Of a stretch of 64,000 bases of DNA, positions 51,980 to 60,413 are shown piece by piece. The stretch covers positions 558,001 to 622,000 of the forward strand of contig NZ_LIVQ01000001.1 in NCBI RefSeq assembly GCF_001905445.1. The letters run 5' to 3'. Positions within the stretch are counted from its first letter, which is position 1, and every line of letters starts with the position of its first letter. Made by a program: the position numbers and the translations under genes. The notes below the pieces were generated by a model. It made no database searches and had not been told where the DNA came from. It saw only the letters and a program-made list of their open reading frames with translations. Origin of the DNA: Streptomyces sp. CB00455. Its GTDB lineage: Bacteria; Actinomycetota; Actinomycetes; Streptomycetales; Streptomycetaceae.

Positions 51980-53490
51980 GCGTCCTCCAGGGGGGTGAGC
52001 TCGTCGGGCTGGAAGTAGAGGAAGCGGCCCTGCTCGCGGCGGATGTCCGCGCCCGGGTCGTCCTCGACGGTCACCGCGAGGTGCACTCCCCCGTCGACGT
52101 CGTGCAGGACTGCCTCCACCCGGGCCGCCATGCCCTGGAGGAAGAGGTCCTGGGCGTCGGTGCGGCGCAGTCCGGGGCGCAGCAGTACGCGGCTGCCGAC
52201 GCCCACCGGGACGCCGTCGATCGGGATCCGGTCGCGGGCCGGGTCGGGGGTGTCGGCGCGGGCCGGGTCCCACCAGGGGGTGTCCGGCCTGAACACCCCC
52301 TCCTCCGCCTCCCGGTCGTCGTCCGGGACCTCCCGGAGGAGTTCGGGCAGACCCGGGGGCGGGTCCGCCGCGCCCGGACCGGTGATCTCCCGCAGGGCGC
52401 GCACCGCGCCGTGCAGCCGTTCCAGTACCTCGGGGGGCATGGAGTCGGCCAGGTCGATCACGGCGGCGGCGCGGGCGTCCGTACCGCGTGCCTCGCGTTT
52501 CTCCTGGTCGGTCAGTGCCGCCGTGCGCAGGGCGAGGATCTCGTCGATCTCCGTGGCGTCGTACATGGCGCCCGCGCTCTCGGGCGCGATGGCGGGGTGG
52601 TCCTCCAGGATGATCGGGGAGGACAGGACCACATCGGCGCGGCCGGGCTCGCCGGCCAGCACCGGCCAGGTGTGCCGGTTGACGCAGGCGGCGACGGCGC
52701 CCTTCGCCCACTCGGGCGGGTCGGTCATGGACAGGAAGGAGCCGGCGTCCAGGCCCAGCAGGAGATGGGCGGCCACCAGTGACCGGGGCAGGGCGGCGTC
52801 GCGGTCGGCGTCGCCGTCCGAGGGGGTCCACGGGCTGGTGTTCTCCACCACGGCGGTCAGCCGGGACACCCGGTAGGGGCCGTCGAGTTCGGCGGCGCGC
52901 AGCCGGATGACGCCCTCGACCTCCTCGGTGCGCCGCAGCAGGCGGCCGACGGGCCGGCCGGCCGTGTCGAGTACGGGCTCGGTGTGTTCGCGGGCGGGGC
53001 GGCGGAAGGGGAGGGTGACGCCCTCCCCCGCCAGTTCCGCTGCCGTGACGGTGAGTTCGACCCGCTCCTCGGCGCCCTCGTCCCAGGGGACCAGGACCCG
53101 GTCGGGCAGGTGCAGTTCGGCGACCTCGGCGAAGGTGCCGTCCTCCAGGAGCCGTTGGACGGTACGGCGCTGCGCGTGCAGGAAGCGGAGCTCGACGTGC
53201 AGGCCGGGCCCGCCCTTGGGCTCCATCAGGATCTCGGTCTGCATCCGCGCGTGCTCGTCGTGGGCGGGCCCCCACGCGGGCGGGACCAGGACGCCGAACT
53301 GCCAGCGCAGCCGGTTCTTGGCGGCAGAGGCCCGGTAGGGGTAGAGCACGTAGCCCTCGAAGAGGACGGCGTCGGCCACCTGCCGGGCGGTGGCGAAGCG
53401 CGCGTCCGTCGCCTCCGCGCGGGTCGTCGCGGCTGTACCGGCCGTGGCGGTCGTCGCATCCGTGGCGGTCGTCGCGGCCGTCGTCGTCAT
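51976..53490 (-). CDS. Hydrogenase-operon conserved protein of unknown function (504 residues)
   Basis: A soluble 504-residue protein. After a low-complexity Thr/Ala start (MTTTAATTATDATTATAGTA) it has VADAVLFEGYVLYPYRASAA and NRLRWQFGVLVPPAWG, a central all-beta region with DVVLSSPIILEDHPAIAPES, and GAMYDATEIDEILALR near residue 350. No cofactor motif is evident: no CxxC pair, P-loop or heme site. It is locked into the operon by four-base overlaps at both ends. I know of similar proteins only in actinobacterial hydrogenase clusters; function not established. Confidence 0.85.
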   Translation of the reverse strand: MTTTAATTATDATTATAGTAATTRAEATDARFATARQVADAVLFEGYVLYPYRASAAKNRLRWQFGVLVPPAWGPAHDEHARMQTEILMEPKGGPGLHVELRFLHAQRRTVQRLLEDGTFAEVAELHLPDRVLVPWDEGAEERVELTVTAAELAGEGVTLPFRRPAREHTEPVLDTAGRPVGRLLRRTEEVEGVIRLRAAELDGPYRVSRLTAVVENTSPWTPSDGDADRDAALPRSLVAAHLLLGLDAGSFLSMTDPPEWAKGAVAACVNRHTWPVLAGEPGRADVVLSSPIILEDHPAIAPESAGAMYDATEIDEILALRTAALTDQEKREARGTDARAAAVIDLADSMPPEVLERLHGAVRALREITGPGAADPPPGLPELLREVPDDDREAEEGVFRPDTPWWDPARADTPDPARDRIPIDGVPVGVGSRVLLRPGLRRTDAQDLFLQGMAARVEAVLHDVDGGVHLAVTVEDDPGADIRREQGRFLYFQPDELTPLEDA

Positions 53491-54194
53491 GTCGGGGTCC
53501 TCTCGGTGACGTCCGGCCGTACGCCGCCCAGTCGCAGGGGGCCGGGGGGCGCGGGCAGCGGCTGGGGGGCCGCCGCCGCGTCGAGCAGGGCCCGTACGGT
53601 CGTCTCCCAGGAGGCGAGGGCGTGCCGGGAGCGGAAGGCGAGCAGTTCGGCCATGGTCTCGCGGGGCAGCCGCAGCCAGCCGCAGCCGGGGAAGTGCTGC
53701 TCGACCATCTCCCGCCACACGGCGACGGGCATGCGGTAGGAGGCTTCGCGGTCCCAGGGAACGGGTTCGACGCGGAAGCCGCCGGCTCCGACGAAGGCGG
53801 TGCCCGAGAACAGCATCAGCAGCGGCGCCTCGCCCTCTTCCAGGGCGCTGAAGTAGCGGCTCGCCGCGATGTCCATGTCGTAGGTGCAGGGGACGACCAG
53901 GTCCGTCTCGGTCTCCCCGGTGAAGCCGGGCACCATGAGCGCGACCTGCGCGAACTGGACGGGTTGCAGGGTGGTGCCCCAGCGGCTGCGCTCGCCGAAC
54001 AGGTCGGCTAGCCCTTCGGCCTCGGCGGGGCCGTAGCCGCGCCGGGCCGGTTCGATGCGGATCTGGCAGCGCAGTGCGAGGGCGTGCACCCGCTCCTCCC
54101 CGGCGGCGGTGATCCGCAGCCGGAAGACGAGCGTGGGGCCGGCGGCGTGGGCGTCGGCCCGCACGCCGGTGCAGGCGAAGGTGAACCGTGTCAT
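53487..54194 (-). CDS. DUF6084 family protein (hydrogenase-associated)
   Basis: A 235-residue soluble protein. FACTGVRADAHAAGPTLVFR and ALRCQIRIEPARRGYGPAEA open it; VPCTYDMDIAASRYFSALEE is central; and EMVEQHFPGCGWLRLPRETM is near the end. Mostly beta-sandwich-like in pattern. The DUF6084 family is known from actinobacterial hydrogenase loci; its role is unknown. Overlaps both neighbours by four bases (ATGA). Confidence 0.85.
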   Translation of the reverse strand: MTRFTFACTGVRADAHAAGPTLVFRLRITAAGEERVHALALRCQIRIEPARRGYGPAEAEGLADLFGERSRWGTTLQPVQFAQVALMVPGFTGETETDLVVPCTYDMDIAASRYFSALEEGEAPLLMLFSGTAFVGAGGFRVEPVPWDREASYRMPVAVWREMVEQHFPGCGWLRLPRETMAELLAFRSRHALASWETTVRALLDAAAAPQPLPAPPGPLRLGGVRPDVTERTPT

Positions 54195-54871
54195 GGCAGG
54201 CGTGCCTCCGCCGGGCTCGCGACGGCTGCCCTGGACCGGCGCTCGACCTGCTCGAAGAACTCCGACAGGGCGGCGCGGGCTTCGGCGCCGCCGTCGAAGC
54301 CCTGCCACAGCAGCCGCATGCGGCCCACCAGTTCGTAGCAGACGTCGATCGGCACGAGGTAGCACGCGGTGCGCCCCTCGAAACGGCGCAGCAGCAGCGC
54401 CTCCACGTCGGATTCGAGCAGCGTGGCCAGCCGTCCGGCGCCGAGCGCAGCCTGCCAGGTCTCGGGGTCTAGTTCGCTCTCGGTGGCGCCGGCCGGGCTC
54501 GGGTAGAGCGCGACCAGGCGGTCGAGTGCCGCGTTGTGGAAGAAGAAGGCGACGCCGACGGGGATCTGGAGGCGTTCCCAGGCTGCGTCGTCGAGCCGGT
54601 GGTCGGGGTCGGTGAGGTAGCGGTCGGGGACGGCGCGGAAGCGCCCGGTGACGGCGCCCGGCCGGTCGAACAGCAGGGCGCAGGCGGTGCAGGCGCAGAC
54701 CAGAGCCCGCTGCTCGGTCTCCACGAGGTGGCGGTGGCCGTCCTGCGGCACCGCCACCCCGCACAGTTCGCAGGTTTCGGGGCGCGGCGCGCGGGGGCCC
54801 GTGAACCGGCGCAGTCCGCCGCGTGCGGCCGGTGCCGCCGCGCCGCCGGTGCGGGCGGGGTGCCCGTTCAC
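54191..54871 (-). CDS. DUF5947 family protein (hydrogenase-associated)
   Basis: A 226-residue protein. An N-terminal zinc-ribbon-like site is made by CELCGV (one CxxC) and CACTAC (a second CxxC about 33 residues later). VGVAFFFHNAALDRLVALYP and LVPIDVCYELVGRMRLLWQG follow. The cysteine arrangement suggests a metal or Fe-S site. DUF5947 occurs with group 1h hydrogenases. GTG start overlaps the NifU-like stop (GTGA). Confidence 0.87.
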   Translation of the reverse strand: MNGHPARTGGAAAPAARGGLRRFTGPRAPRPETCELCGVAVPQDGHRHLVETEQRALVCACTACALLFDRPGAVTGRFRAVPDRYLTDPDHRLDDAAWERLQIPVGVAFFFHNAALDRLVALYPSPAGATESELDPETWQAALGAGRLATLLESDVEALLLRRFEGRTACYLVPIDVCYELVGRMRLLWQGFDGGAEARAALSEFFEQVERRSRAAVASPAEARLP

Positions 54872-55386
54872 GGCACCTGCGCCGGGGTGGGCGGCCGGCG
54901 GGAGATCTGGAGCAGGGCGGGCTGGGGGGCCGCGGCCGGCTCCCGCTCCACCCGGGTCACCTCGGGCGCGAAGCAGGCCAGGGAGTCCTCGACGGCCTGC
55001 CCCGCGCCGGTGCCGGCGCAGCCGCAGCCCGTGCCGGCGTTCTCGGTGCGCAGCCGCAGGACGCCGCTCGTCCCGTCGAAGCCGAGCACTTCGACGGGCT
55101 CGTCGGCGGCGGCGAGGGCGCGGGCGATCCGGGTCTGCACGTCCTCGGGGTTGAGGTCGTGCAGGGCCAGCAAGCTCGCGACGAGCTCGTCCTCCAGCAG
55201 CGGGCGCAGGGACTCTTCGCCGAGGCGCCCCACGATGCGGGCGAGGCCGGCGCCGTAGAAGTCCATGAGGACGCGCACCAGTTCCTCGGCGGCGGCGCAC
55301 GCCTCCCGCTCGCCGGTCGCGGCCAGCCGGTCGAGTACCTCTTCGACGCGTCGTCCGGCCTGCCGGGCGTCGACTGCCGCGCTCAT
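54868..55386 (-). CDS. NifU-like Fe-S scaffold-type protein
   Basis: A 172-residue protein. A helical N-terminal part (EELVRVLMDFYGAGLARIVG) precedes a NifU C-terminal-like domain (GVLRLRTENAGTGCGCAGTG), in which cysteines in TGCGCAG provide the Fe-S CxC/CxxC-type site; VEDSLACFAPEVTRVE follows. It could deliver Fe-S clusters to the small subunit, or act as an electron-transfer partner. Overlaps hhyL by four bases. Confidence 0.85.
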   Translation of the reverse strand: MSAAVDARQAGRRVEEVLDRLAATGEREACAAAEELVRVLMDFYGAGLARIVGRLGEESLRPLLEDELVASLLALHDLNPEDVQTRIARALAAADEPVEVLGFDGTSGVLRLRTENAGTGCGCAGTGAGQAVEDSLACFAPEVTRVEREPAAAPQPALLQISRRPPTPAQVP

Positions 55387-57167
55387 CCGCCCAGTCCGCT
55401 CAGGCCGGTGGGCACATGCATCGTCTTGACCGTCTTGCCGCCGCCCACGTACATGTGGACTCCGCAGGGCAGACAGGGGTCGAAGCTGCGTACGGCGCGC
55501 ATGATGTCGATCCCCTTGAAGTTCTCCGGGGTGTTCTCCTCGAAGATCGGGGTGTTCTGGACGGCGTCCTCGTACGGTCCCGGGGTTCCGTAGGTGTCGC
55601 GGGTGCTGGCGTTCCACGGGGTCGGCGGGTAGGGGTGGTAGTTGGCGATCTTGCCGTCGCGGATCACCATGTGGTGGGAGAGCACGCCCCGTACGGCCTC
55701 GGTGAAACCGACGCCGACCGCCTCGTCCGGCACCTCGAACTTCTCCCAGGTCTGGGTGCGTCCGGCGCGCACTTCGGCGAGTCCCTTCTCGGCGCAGTGC
55801 AGGGCGATCGCGGCCGAGTACGCCTGGAAGTACGTGCGGGCGCGGTTGCGCTCCAGCGCGTTGCTCCACTTCGGGATCTTCCACTCGAAGCGGGTCTCGG
55901 GCTTGGTCATCGTGCGCGGCAGGTTGATGACGACGCTGTGGCCGGTGGCCTGGACGTAGCCGACGTCGACGAGTCCGGCCAGGGCCGTGGCCCAGAGGCG
56001 GGCGATGGGGCCGCCGCCGGTGTCGAGCGCGAGGTGGTCCTTGCCGTCGAACCAGCGGGGCGACATCACCCAGCTGTACTTGTCGTCGAAGTTGCGCTTC
56101 TGCGGGGCGGGGATGGTGTGCTGGTTCCACGGGTGGCGGGGGTCGACCGGGTTGCCGAGCGGGTCGTGCGTGACGAACTGCTCCTGGCCCTGCCAGTCGT
56201 CGTAGTACGAGCTGCCGAGCAGGATCCGGATGCCGAGGTTGATCTCGGTGAGGTCGGTGGTGACCAGCTTGCCGTCGACGACGACGCCCGGGGTGACGAA
56301 CATCTTCCGTCCCCAGTCGGTCATGTTGGCGTAGGTGTAGTCGCAGTGCTCGGGGTCGTTGAGCGCGCCCCAGCAGCCCAGCAGCACCCGGCGCCGGCCG
56401 ACCTCCTCGTACCCGGGCAGTGCCTCGTAGAAGAAGTCGAAGAGGTCGTCGTGGAGCGGGACGACGCGCTTCATGAACTCCACGTACCGCATGAGGCGGG
56501 TCATGTAGTCGGTGAAGAGCTGGACGGAGCCGATGGTGCCCACGCCGCCCGGGTAGAGGGTGGAGGGGTGCACGTGGCGCCCCTCCATCAGACAGAACAT
56601 CTCGCGGGTGTAGCGGCTGACCTGGAGGGCCTCGCGGTAGAACTCGCCCTCGATGGGGTTGAGGGAGCGCATGATGTCGGCGATGGTCTTGTAGCCGTGC
56701 TCGCCGGCGTGCGGCGCGGGGGTGCGCTCGGCCAGCTCCAGGACGCCGGGGTTGGTCTCGCGGACCATTTTCTCGCAGTAGTCGACCCCGACCAGGTTCT
56801 CCTGGAAGATGTTGTGGTCGAACATGTACTCCGCCGACTCGCCCAGGTTGATGATCCAGTCGCCGAGCGGTGGCGGCTTCACCCCGTAGGCCATGTTCTG
56901 GGCGTAGACGGAGCAGGTGGCGTGGTTGTCGCCGCAGATGCCGCAGATGCGGCTGGTGATGAAGTGGGCGTCACGGGGGTCCTTGCCGCGCATGAACACG
57001 CTGTAGCCCCGGAAGACGGACGAGGTGCTGTAGCACTCCGCGACCCGCTTCTGCTTGAAGTCGATCTTCGTGTGGATGCCCAGGCTGCCGACGATCCGGG
57101 TGATCGGATCCCAGGCCATCTCCACCAGGCCGCTGCCGTCCCCGGCCGGTTGCGTCTTCGGTGCCAT
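55383..57167 (-). CDS. hhyL: [NiFe]-hydrogenase large subunit, group 1h (actinobacterial type)
   Basis: A 594-residue large subunit. The nickel-site motifs are RICGICGDNHATCS (Cys75, Cys78) and DPCLPCGVH (Cys565, Cys568). A 23-residue extension after His571 is expected to be removed by the maturation protease. Length and motifs match the oxygen-tolerant, high-affinity enzymes that let streptomycetes scavenge atmospheric hydrogen during sporulation. Preceded by hhyS and followed without gap by the accessory genes. Confidence 0.97.
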   Translation of the reverse strand: MAPKTQPAGDGSGLVEMAWDPITRIVGSLGIHTKIDFKQKRVAECYSTSSVFRGYSVFMRGKDPRDAHFITSRICGICGDNHATCSVYAQNMAYGVKPPPLGDWIINLGESAEYMFDHNIFQENLVGVDYCEKMVRETNPGVLELAERTPAPHAGEHGYKTIADIMRSLNPIEGEFYREALQVSRYTREMFCLMEGRHVHPSTLYPGGVGTIGSVQLFTDYMTRLMRYVEFMKRVVPLHDDLFDFFYEALPGYEEVGRRRVLLGCWGALNDPEHCDYTYANMTDWGRKMFVTPGVVVDGKLVTTDLTEINLGIRILLGSSYYDDWQGQEQFVTHDPLGNPVDPRHPWNQHTIPAPQKRNFDDKYSWVMSPRWFDGKDHLALDTGGGPIARLWATALAGLVDVGYVQATGHSVVINLPRTMTKPETRFEWKIPKWSNALERNRARTYFQAYSAAIALHCAEKGLAEVRAGRTQTWEKFEVPDEAVGVGFTEAVRGVLSHHMVIRDGKIANYHPYPPTPWNASTRDTYGTPGPYEDAVQNTPIFEENTPENFKGIDIMRAVRSFDPCLPCGVHMYVGGGKTVKTMHVPTGLSGLGG

Positions 57168-57230
57168 CGTGTCTGCCGTGACCCTTCTTCGGTGCGGAGT
57201 TCGAGAACGGGATGAGGACCGCCCCGGCGG

Positions 57231-58286
57231 TCACCAGGGCGGGCGGTAGCCCGTGGTCAGCTTTTCGCCGGTGTGGCGCCACTTCGGCTCCTGGTCCACG
57301 GTGTGCCCGGTGACCGAGCGCAGCCGGCGCACCACGGCCCCGTACGCGCCGCTGGCCTTGCTGGACAGCTTGGCGCCGGGGGGTTCGTCCATGAACGGCA
57401 TGAACTTGTCGGGGAAGCCGGGCATCGTGCAGGCGATGCAGATGCCGCCGACGTTGGGGCAGCCGCCGATGCCGGCCATCCAGCCGCGCTTGGGGACGTT
57501 GCACTTGACGACGGGACCCCAGCAGCCCAGCTTGACCAGGCACTTGGGCGAGTCGTAGGTCTTGGCGAACTGGCCCTGCTCGTAGTAGCCGGCGCGGTCG
57601 CACCCCTCGTGCACGGTCTGGCCGAAGAGCCAGGTCGGGCGCAGTTTGTCGTCGAGGGGGATCATCGGGGCGGAGCCCGCCGCCTGGTAGAGCAGGTAGG
57701 TCAGGGTCTCGGAGAAGTTGTCCGGCTGGATGGGGCAGCCCGGTACGCACACGATCGGGATGCCGGCCTTGGATGTCCAGTCCCAGCCCAGGTAGTCGGG
57801 CAGGCCCATGGCGCCGGTCGGGTTGCCCTCCATGGCGTGGATGCCGCCGTAGGTGGCGCAGGTGCCGATGGCGACGACGGCCAGGGCCTTGGGGGCCAGC
57901 CGGTCGATCCATTCGCTGGTGGTGATGGGCTGGCCGGTCTCCGGGTTGTCGCCGAAGCCGCACCAGTAGCCTTCGGGCTTGATCTTCTCATTGGGGATCG
58001 AGCCTTCGACGACGAGCACGAACGGGTCGATCTCGCCCCGCTCCCCCTTGAAGAACCACTCGATGAAGGTGTCCGCTCCGCCGACCGGCCCGCATTCGAA
58101 GTCGATCAGCGGCCAGTGCACCGCGATCTTGGGCAGCCCGGGCAGCGCGCCGGTGACGATCTCTTCGATGCTGGGCTGCATGGCTGCTGTCAGGGAGACC
58201 GAGTCGCCGTCGCAGCTGAGGCCCGCGTTGATCCAGAGGATGTGGATCGGGGGATCCTCTGCCGGCGCCGGGGTTTCTTGAACCAT
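57231..58286 (-). CDS. hhyS: [NiFe]-hydrogenase small subunit, group 1h
   Basis: A 351-residue Fe-S subunit with three cluster-binding regions. The proximal region reads NAGLSCDGDSVSL: the second ligand position is Asp28 rather than Cys, as in the crystallised actinobacterial enzyme, where the proximal [4Fe-4S] has three Cys and one Asp ligands. GTCATYGG, GCPIQPDNF, HEGCDRAGYYEQGQF, LGCWGPVVKCNVPKRGW and GGICIACTMPGFPD supply the rest. There is no Tat signal, so the enzyme faces the cytoplasm. CCAAGGAGG precedes the ATG at 58286. Confidence 0.97.
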   Translation of the reverse strand: MVQETPAPAEDPPIHILWINAGLSCDGDSVSLTAAMQPSIEEIVTGALPGLPKIAVHWPLIDFECGPVGGADTFIEWFFKGERGEIDPFVLVVEGSIPNEKIKPEGYWCGFGDNPETGQPITTSEWIDRLAPKALAVVAIGTCATYGGIHAMEGNPTGAMGLPDYLGWDWTSKAGIPIVCVPGCPIQPDNFSETLTYLLYQAAGSAPMIPLDDKLRPTWLFGQTVHEGCDRAGYYEQGQFAKTYDSPKCLVKLGCWGPVVKCNVPKRGWMAGIGGCPNVGGICIACTMPGFPDKFMPFMDEPPGAKLSSKASGAYGAVVRRLRSVTGHTVDQEPKWRHTGEKLTTGYRPPW

Positions 58287-58362
58287 GGAGTGCCTCCTTG
58301 GGGAGGGGTTCGGGGAGGGGTACGGGAGCGAGGCGGTGGCGTTCCCGGCCTCACCCTTCTTG

Positions 58363-60156
58363 CTAGCAGCCGCGGGCCCCGCGTGCTGCGTCATGTGCGG
58401 CCAGTCCAGTGACGCGGGCGCGCCGGGAGGGCAGCGGGGCGGTGTGCCGGCCCGCCGCGGGACGCGCGAGGTGCGGCGGGGTGCCGGCCTGGGGCTCCTT
58501 GCGCACGAAGGCGCGGCGCAGGGCGTGATAGGGCGCCTGCGGGTCGAAGAAGGTCCGGCGCATCCGCTCCAGCTCGGCCTCCCGGTAGGCGGACAGGGGC
58601 TTCTCGGCCTCGTCGCGGTCGCGGAACGCCTTCTTTCCGGCGATCCGGGCGGCTGCGCCGGGCAGGGCGGCCAGCTGGGCGGCGAGCCGTGCGGTCTCCC
58701 CGGCGAAGGCCCCGGGGGCGCAGGGGATCGTGCGGTCGACGAGGCCGAGCCGCTGGGCTGCGTCGGCGCTCAGAGGCAGGGCTTCGCTCGTGAGGCGGTC
58801 CGCGACGCCGGCGCCGACGCGGCGAGGAAGGGTGTACGTCCAGTACTCGGAACCGTACAGGCCCATCAGGCGGTAGTGCGGGTTGAGGACGACGCCGGAG
58901 CGGCACCAGACCTCGTCGGCGGCGAGGGCGAGCATGACCCCTCCGGCGGCGGCGTTGCCGCCGAGCGCGCTGACGACCAGGCGGTCGGTGGTGGTGAGGA
59001 CCGCCTCGACGAGGTCGTCCATGGCGTTGATGTTGGCCCAGGATTCGGCGGCGGGGTCGGGGGCCGCCTCGATGACACCGAGGTGGATGCCGTTGGAGAA
59101 GAAGTCGCGGCCGCCGCCCAGGACGAGGACGCCGGTGGGGCGGGCGCAGGCGGCGCGGTAGGCGTCCAGCAGCCGGCGGCACTGGTCGGTGCTCATGGCG
59201 CCGCCCGGGAAGGAGAACGACAGGAAGCCGGTCCGCCCCTCCTCCCGGTAGCCGATGTCGGACCAGGCGCTCTCGCGCGGGCCGGCATGGAGCGGGGCGG
59301 AGAGCGGGGCGGGGAGCTCCGGCAGCGGGGGCAGACGGTGGGCGAGGGCCACGGTCGCGGGCAGTCTGGGCGCGGCGGGGCCGCCGGGCGCGCGCGGGGC
59401 CCGCAGCTCCGGGATCCAGACGGCGCCGTCGGCGGTGGCCCGGCAGATGGCACCCGCCCGGGTCGCCAGCAGTTCCCCGGGGCGGCCGCGCAGGCCCTCG
59501 TGCGGGTGGACCGGGTGGCCGCCGTGCAGGAACCACTGCTCGCCCAGCAGCTCGTCCCGTACGCCGGGCTGCGAGTCGGCGGCGCGCAGGGTCCGCAGGA
59601 CGTGTGCGGTGGGGTCGGTGCGCCAGTCGATGCGCCGGTGTTCCTGCCGCATGGCGGGACGGGCGCGTCCGCCGGTCTGCGGCCGGGGCGCGTAGGTGCC
59701 GGAGGCGAAGCGCTCGACGGCGAGGACGACGGCCTCCAGGGCCGCGTCGGCGATCTCGCCGCGGTAGAGGTCGCTCTTGCCGACGGGCGGCAGGGGACAT
59801 GCGGCGTGGGCCCAGACGGCGCCGGCGTCCATCTCGGCCTCGGCCTGCAGGACGGTGACGCCCCAGGTCGCCGCCTGTTCCCGGATGGCCCAGTCCAGGG
59901 AGGAGGGGCCGCGGTCGCCGACCGGCCCGGGATGGACGATCAGGCAGGTGTGTGCGGTCCAGACCTCCTCGGGGATGGCGGTGCGCAGCATGGGGGCGAT
60001 CACGAGGTCGGGCCGGTGGTGGCGGACGACGGAGGCGTCGAGCGGGGCGGCGGGCAGGGCGATCTCGACCGCCACGCTGTGGCCCAGGTCGCGCAGTTCG
60101 GCGTGGACCCGCTGTGTCAGGCTGTTGAAGGCGCTCGCGACGAGCAGGACGTGCAC
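58363..60156 (-). CDS. hypX: HypX, CO-ligand synthase for hydrogenase maturation
   Basis: A 597-residue two-domain protein. The N-terminal formyl-tetrahydrofolate-transferase-like domain has LIVHPGPVGDRGPSSLDWAI, the diagnostic HypX stretch. The C-terminal enoyl-CoA-hydratase-like domain has GGRDFFSNGIHLGVIEAAPD and ESWANINAMDDLVEAV. HypX makes the CO ligand of the active site from a formyl group via formyl-CoA and is typical of hydrogenases assembled in air. GTG at 60156 follows GGGAG. The 76-base gap to hhyS contains GGGGAGGGGTT-type repeats and may hold a second promoter. Confidence 0.94.
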   Translation of the reverse strand: MHVLLVASAFNSLTQRVHAELRDLGHSVAVEIALPAAPLDASVVRHHRPDLVIAPMLRTAIPEEVWTAHTCLIVHPGPVGDRGPSSLDWAIREQAATWGVTVLQAEAEMDAGAVWAHAACPLPPVGKSDLYRGEIADAALEAVVLAVERFASGTYAPRPQTGGRARPAMRQEHRRIDWRTDPTAHVLRTLRAADSQPGVRDELLGEQWFLHGGHPVHPHEGLRGRPGELLATRAGAICRATADGAVWIPELRAPRAPGGPAAPRLPATVALAHRLPPLPELPAPLSAPLHAGPRESAWSDIGYREEGRTGFLSFSFPGGAMSTDQCRRLLDAYRAACARPTGVLVLGGGRDFFSNGIHLGVIEAAPDPAAESWANINAMDDLVEAVLTTTDRLVVSALGGNAAAGGVMLALAADEVWCRSGVVLNPHYRLMGLYGSEYWTYTLPRRVGAGVADRLTSEALPLSADAAQRLGLVDRTIPCAPGAFAGETARLAAQLAALPGAAARIAGKKAFRDRDEAEKPLSAYREAELERMRRTFFDPQAPYHALRRAFVRKEPQAGTPPHLARPAAGRHTAPLPSRRARVTGLAAHDAARGARGC

Positions 60157-60321
60157 GTGATCTCCCAGCGGCGACCCGGAGCCGCGACGACGGGCGCCCG
60201 GCTGATCATGACCGGAGCATGACCGGCCGCCTGAGATGGTCGGGTACGCGGGCCGCGGCACGCCCGGAGCCGAGCGGTGATGTCACTCGAAAGCGCGTGC
60301 ACCGGCGGCCACTCGGCGGCA

Positions 60322-60413
60322 GCCCGGGCACGCGGAACGGGCGTCGACTCCGCCAGCGGCCCGGGTACACGGAACAGGTGCCGATTCGGCGGCGCCCGGG
60401 CACGCGGATCAGG
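60322..60413. repeat. Three copies of a 20-bp direct repeat upstream of hypX
   Basis: GCCCGGGCACGCGGAACGGG-like copies lie at 60322, 60359 and 60394 (spacing 37 and 35). Flanking CTCGGCGGC extends the match between the first and third. The array fills the gap between the hypX start and the TetR stop, the likely hypX promoter region, and just enters the TetR 3' end. Confidence 0.75.

Noticed and set aside
57231..58394. N-terminal extension of HhyS as a Tat signal peptide
   Set aside because: The upstream 36 residues lack an RR motif and hydrophobic core; ATG 58286 has an ideal ribosome site.
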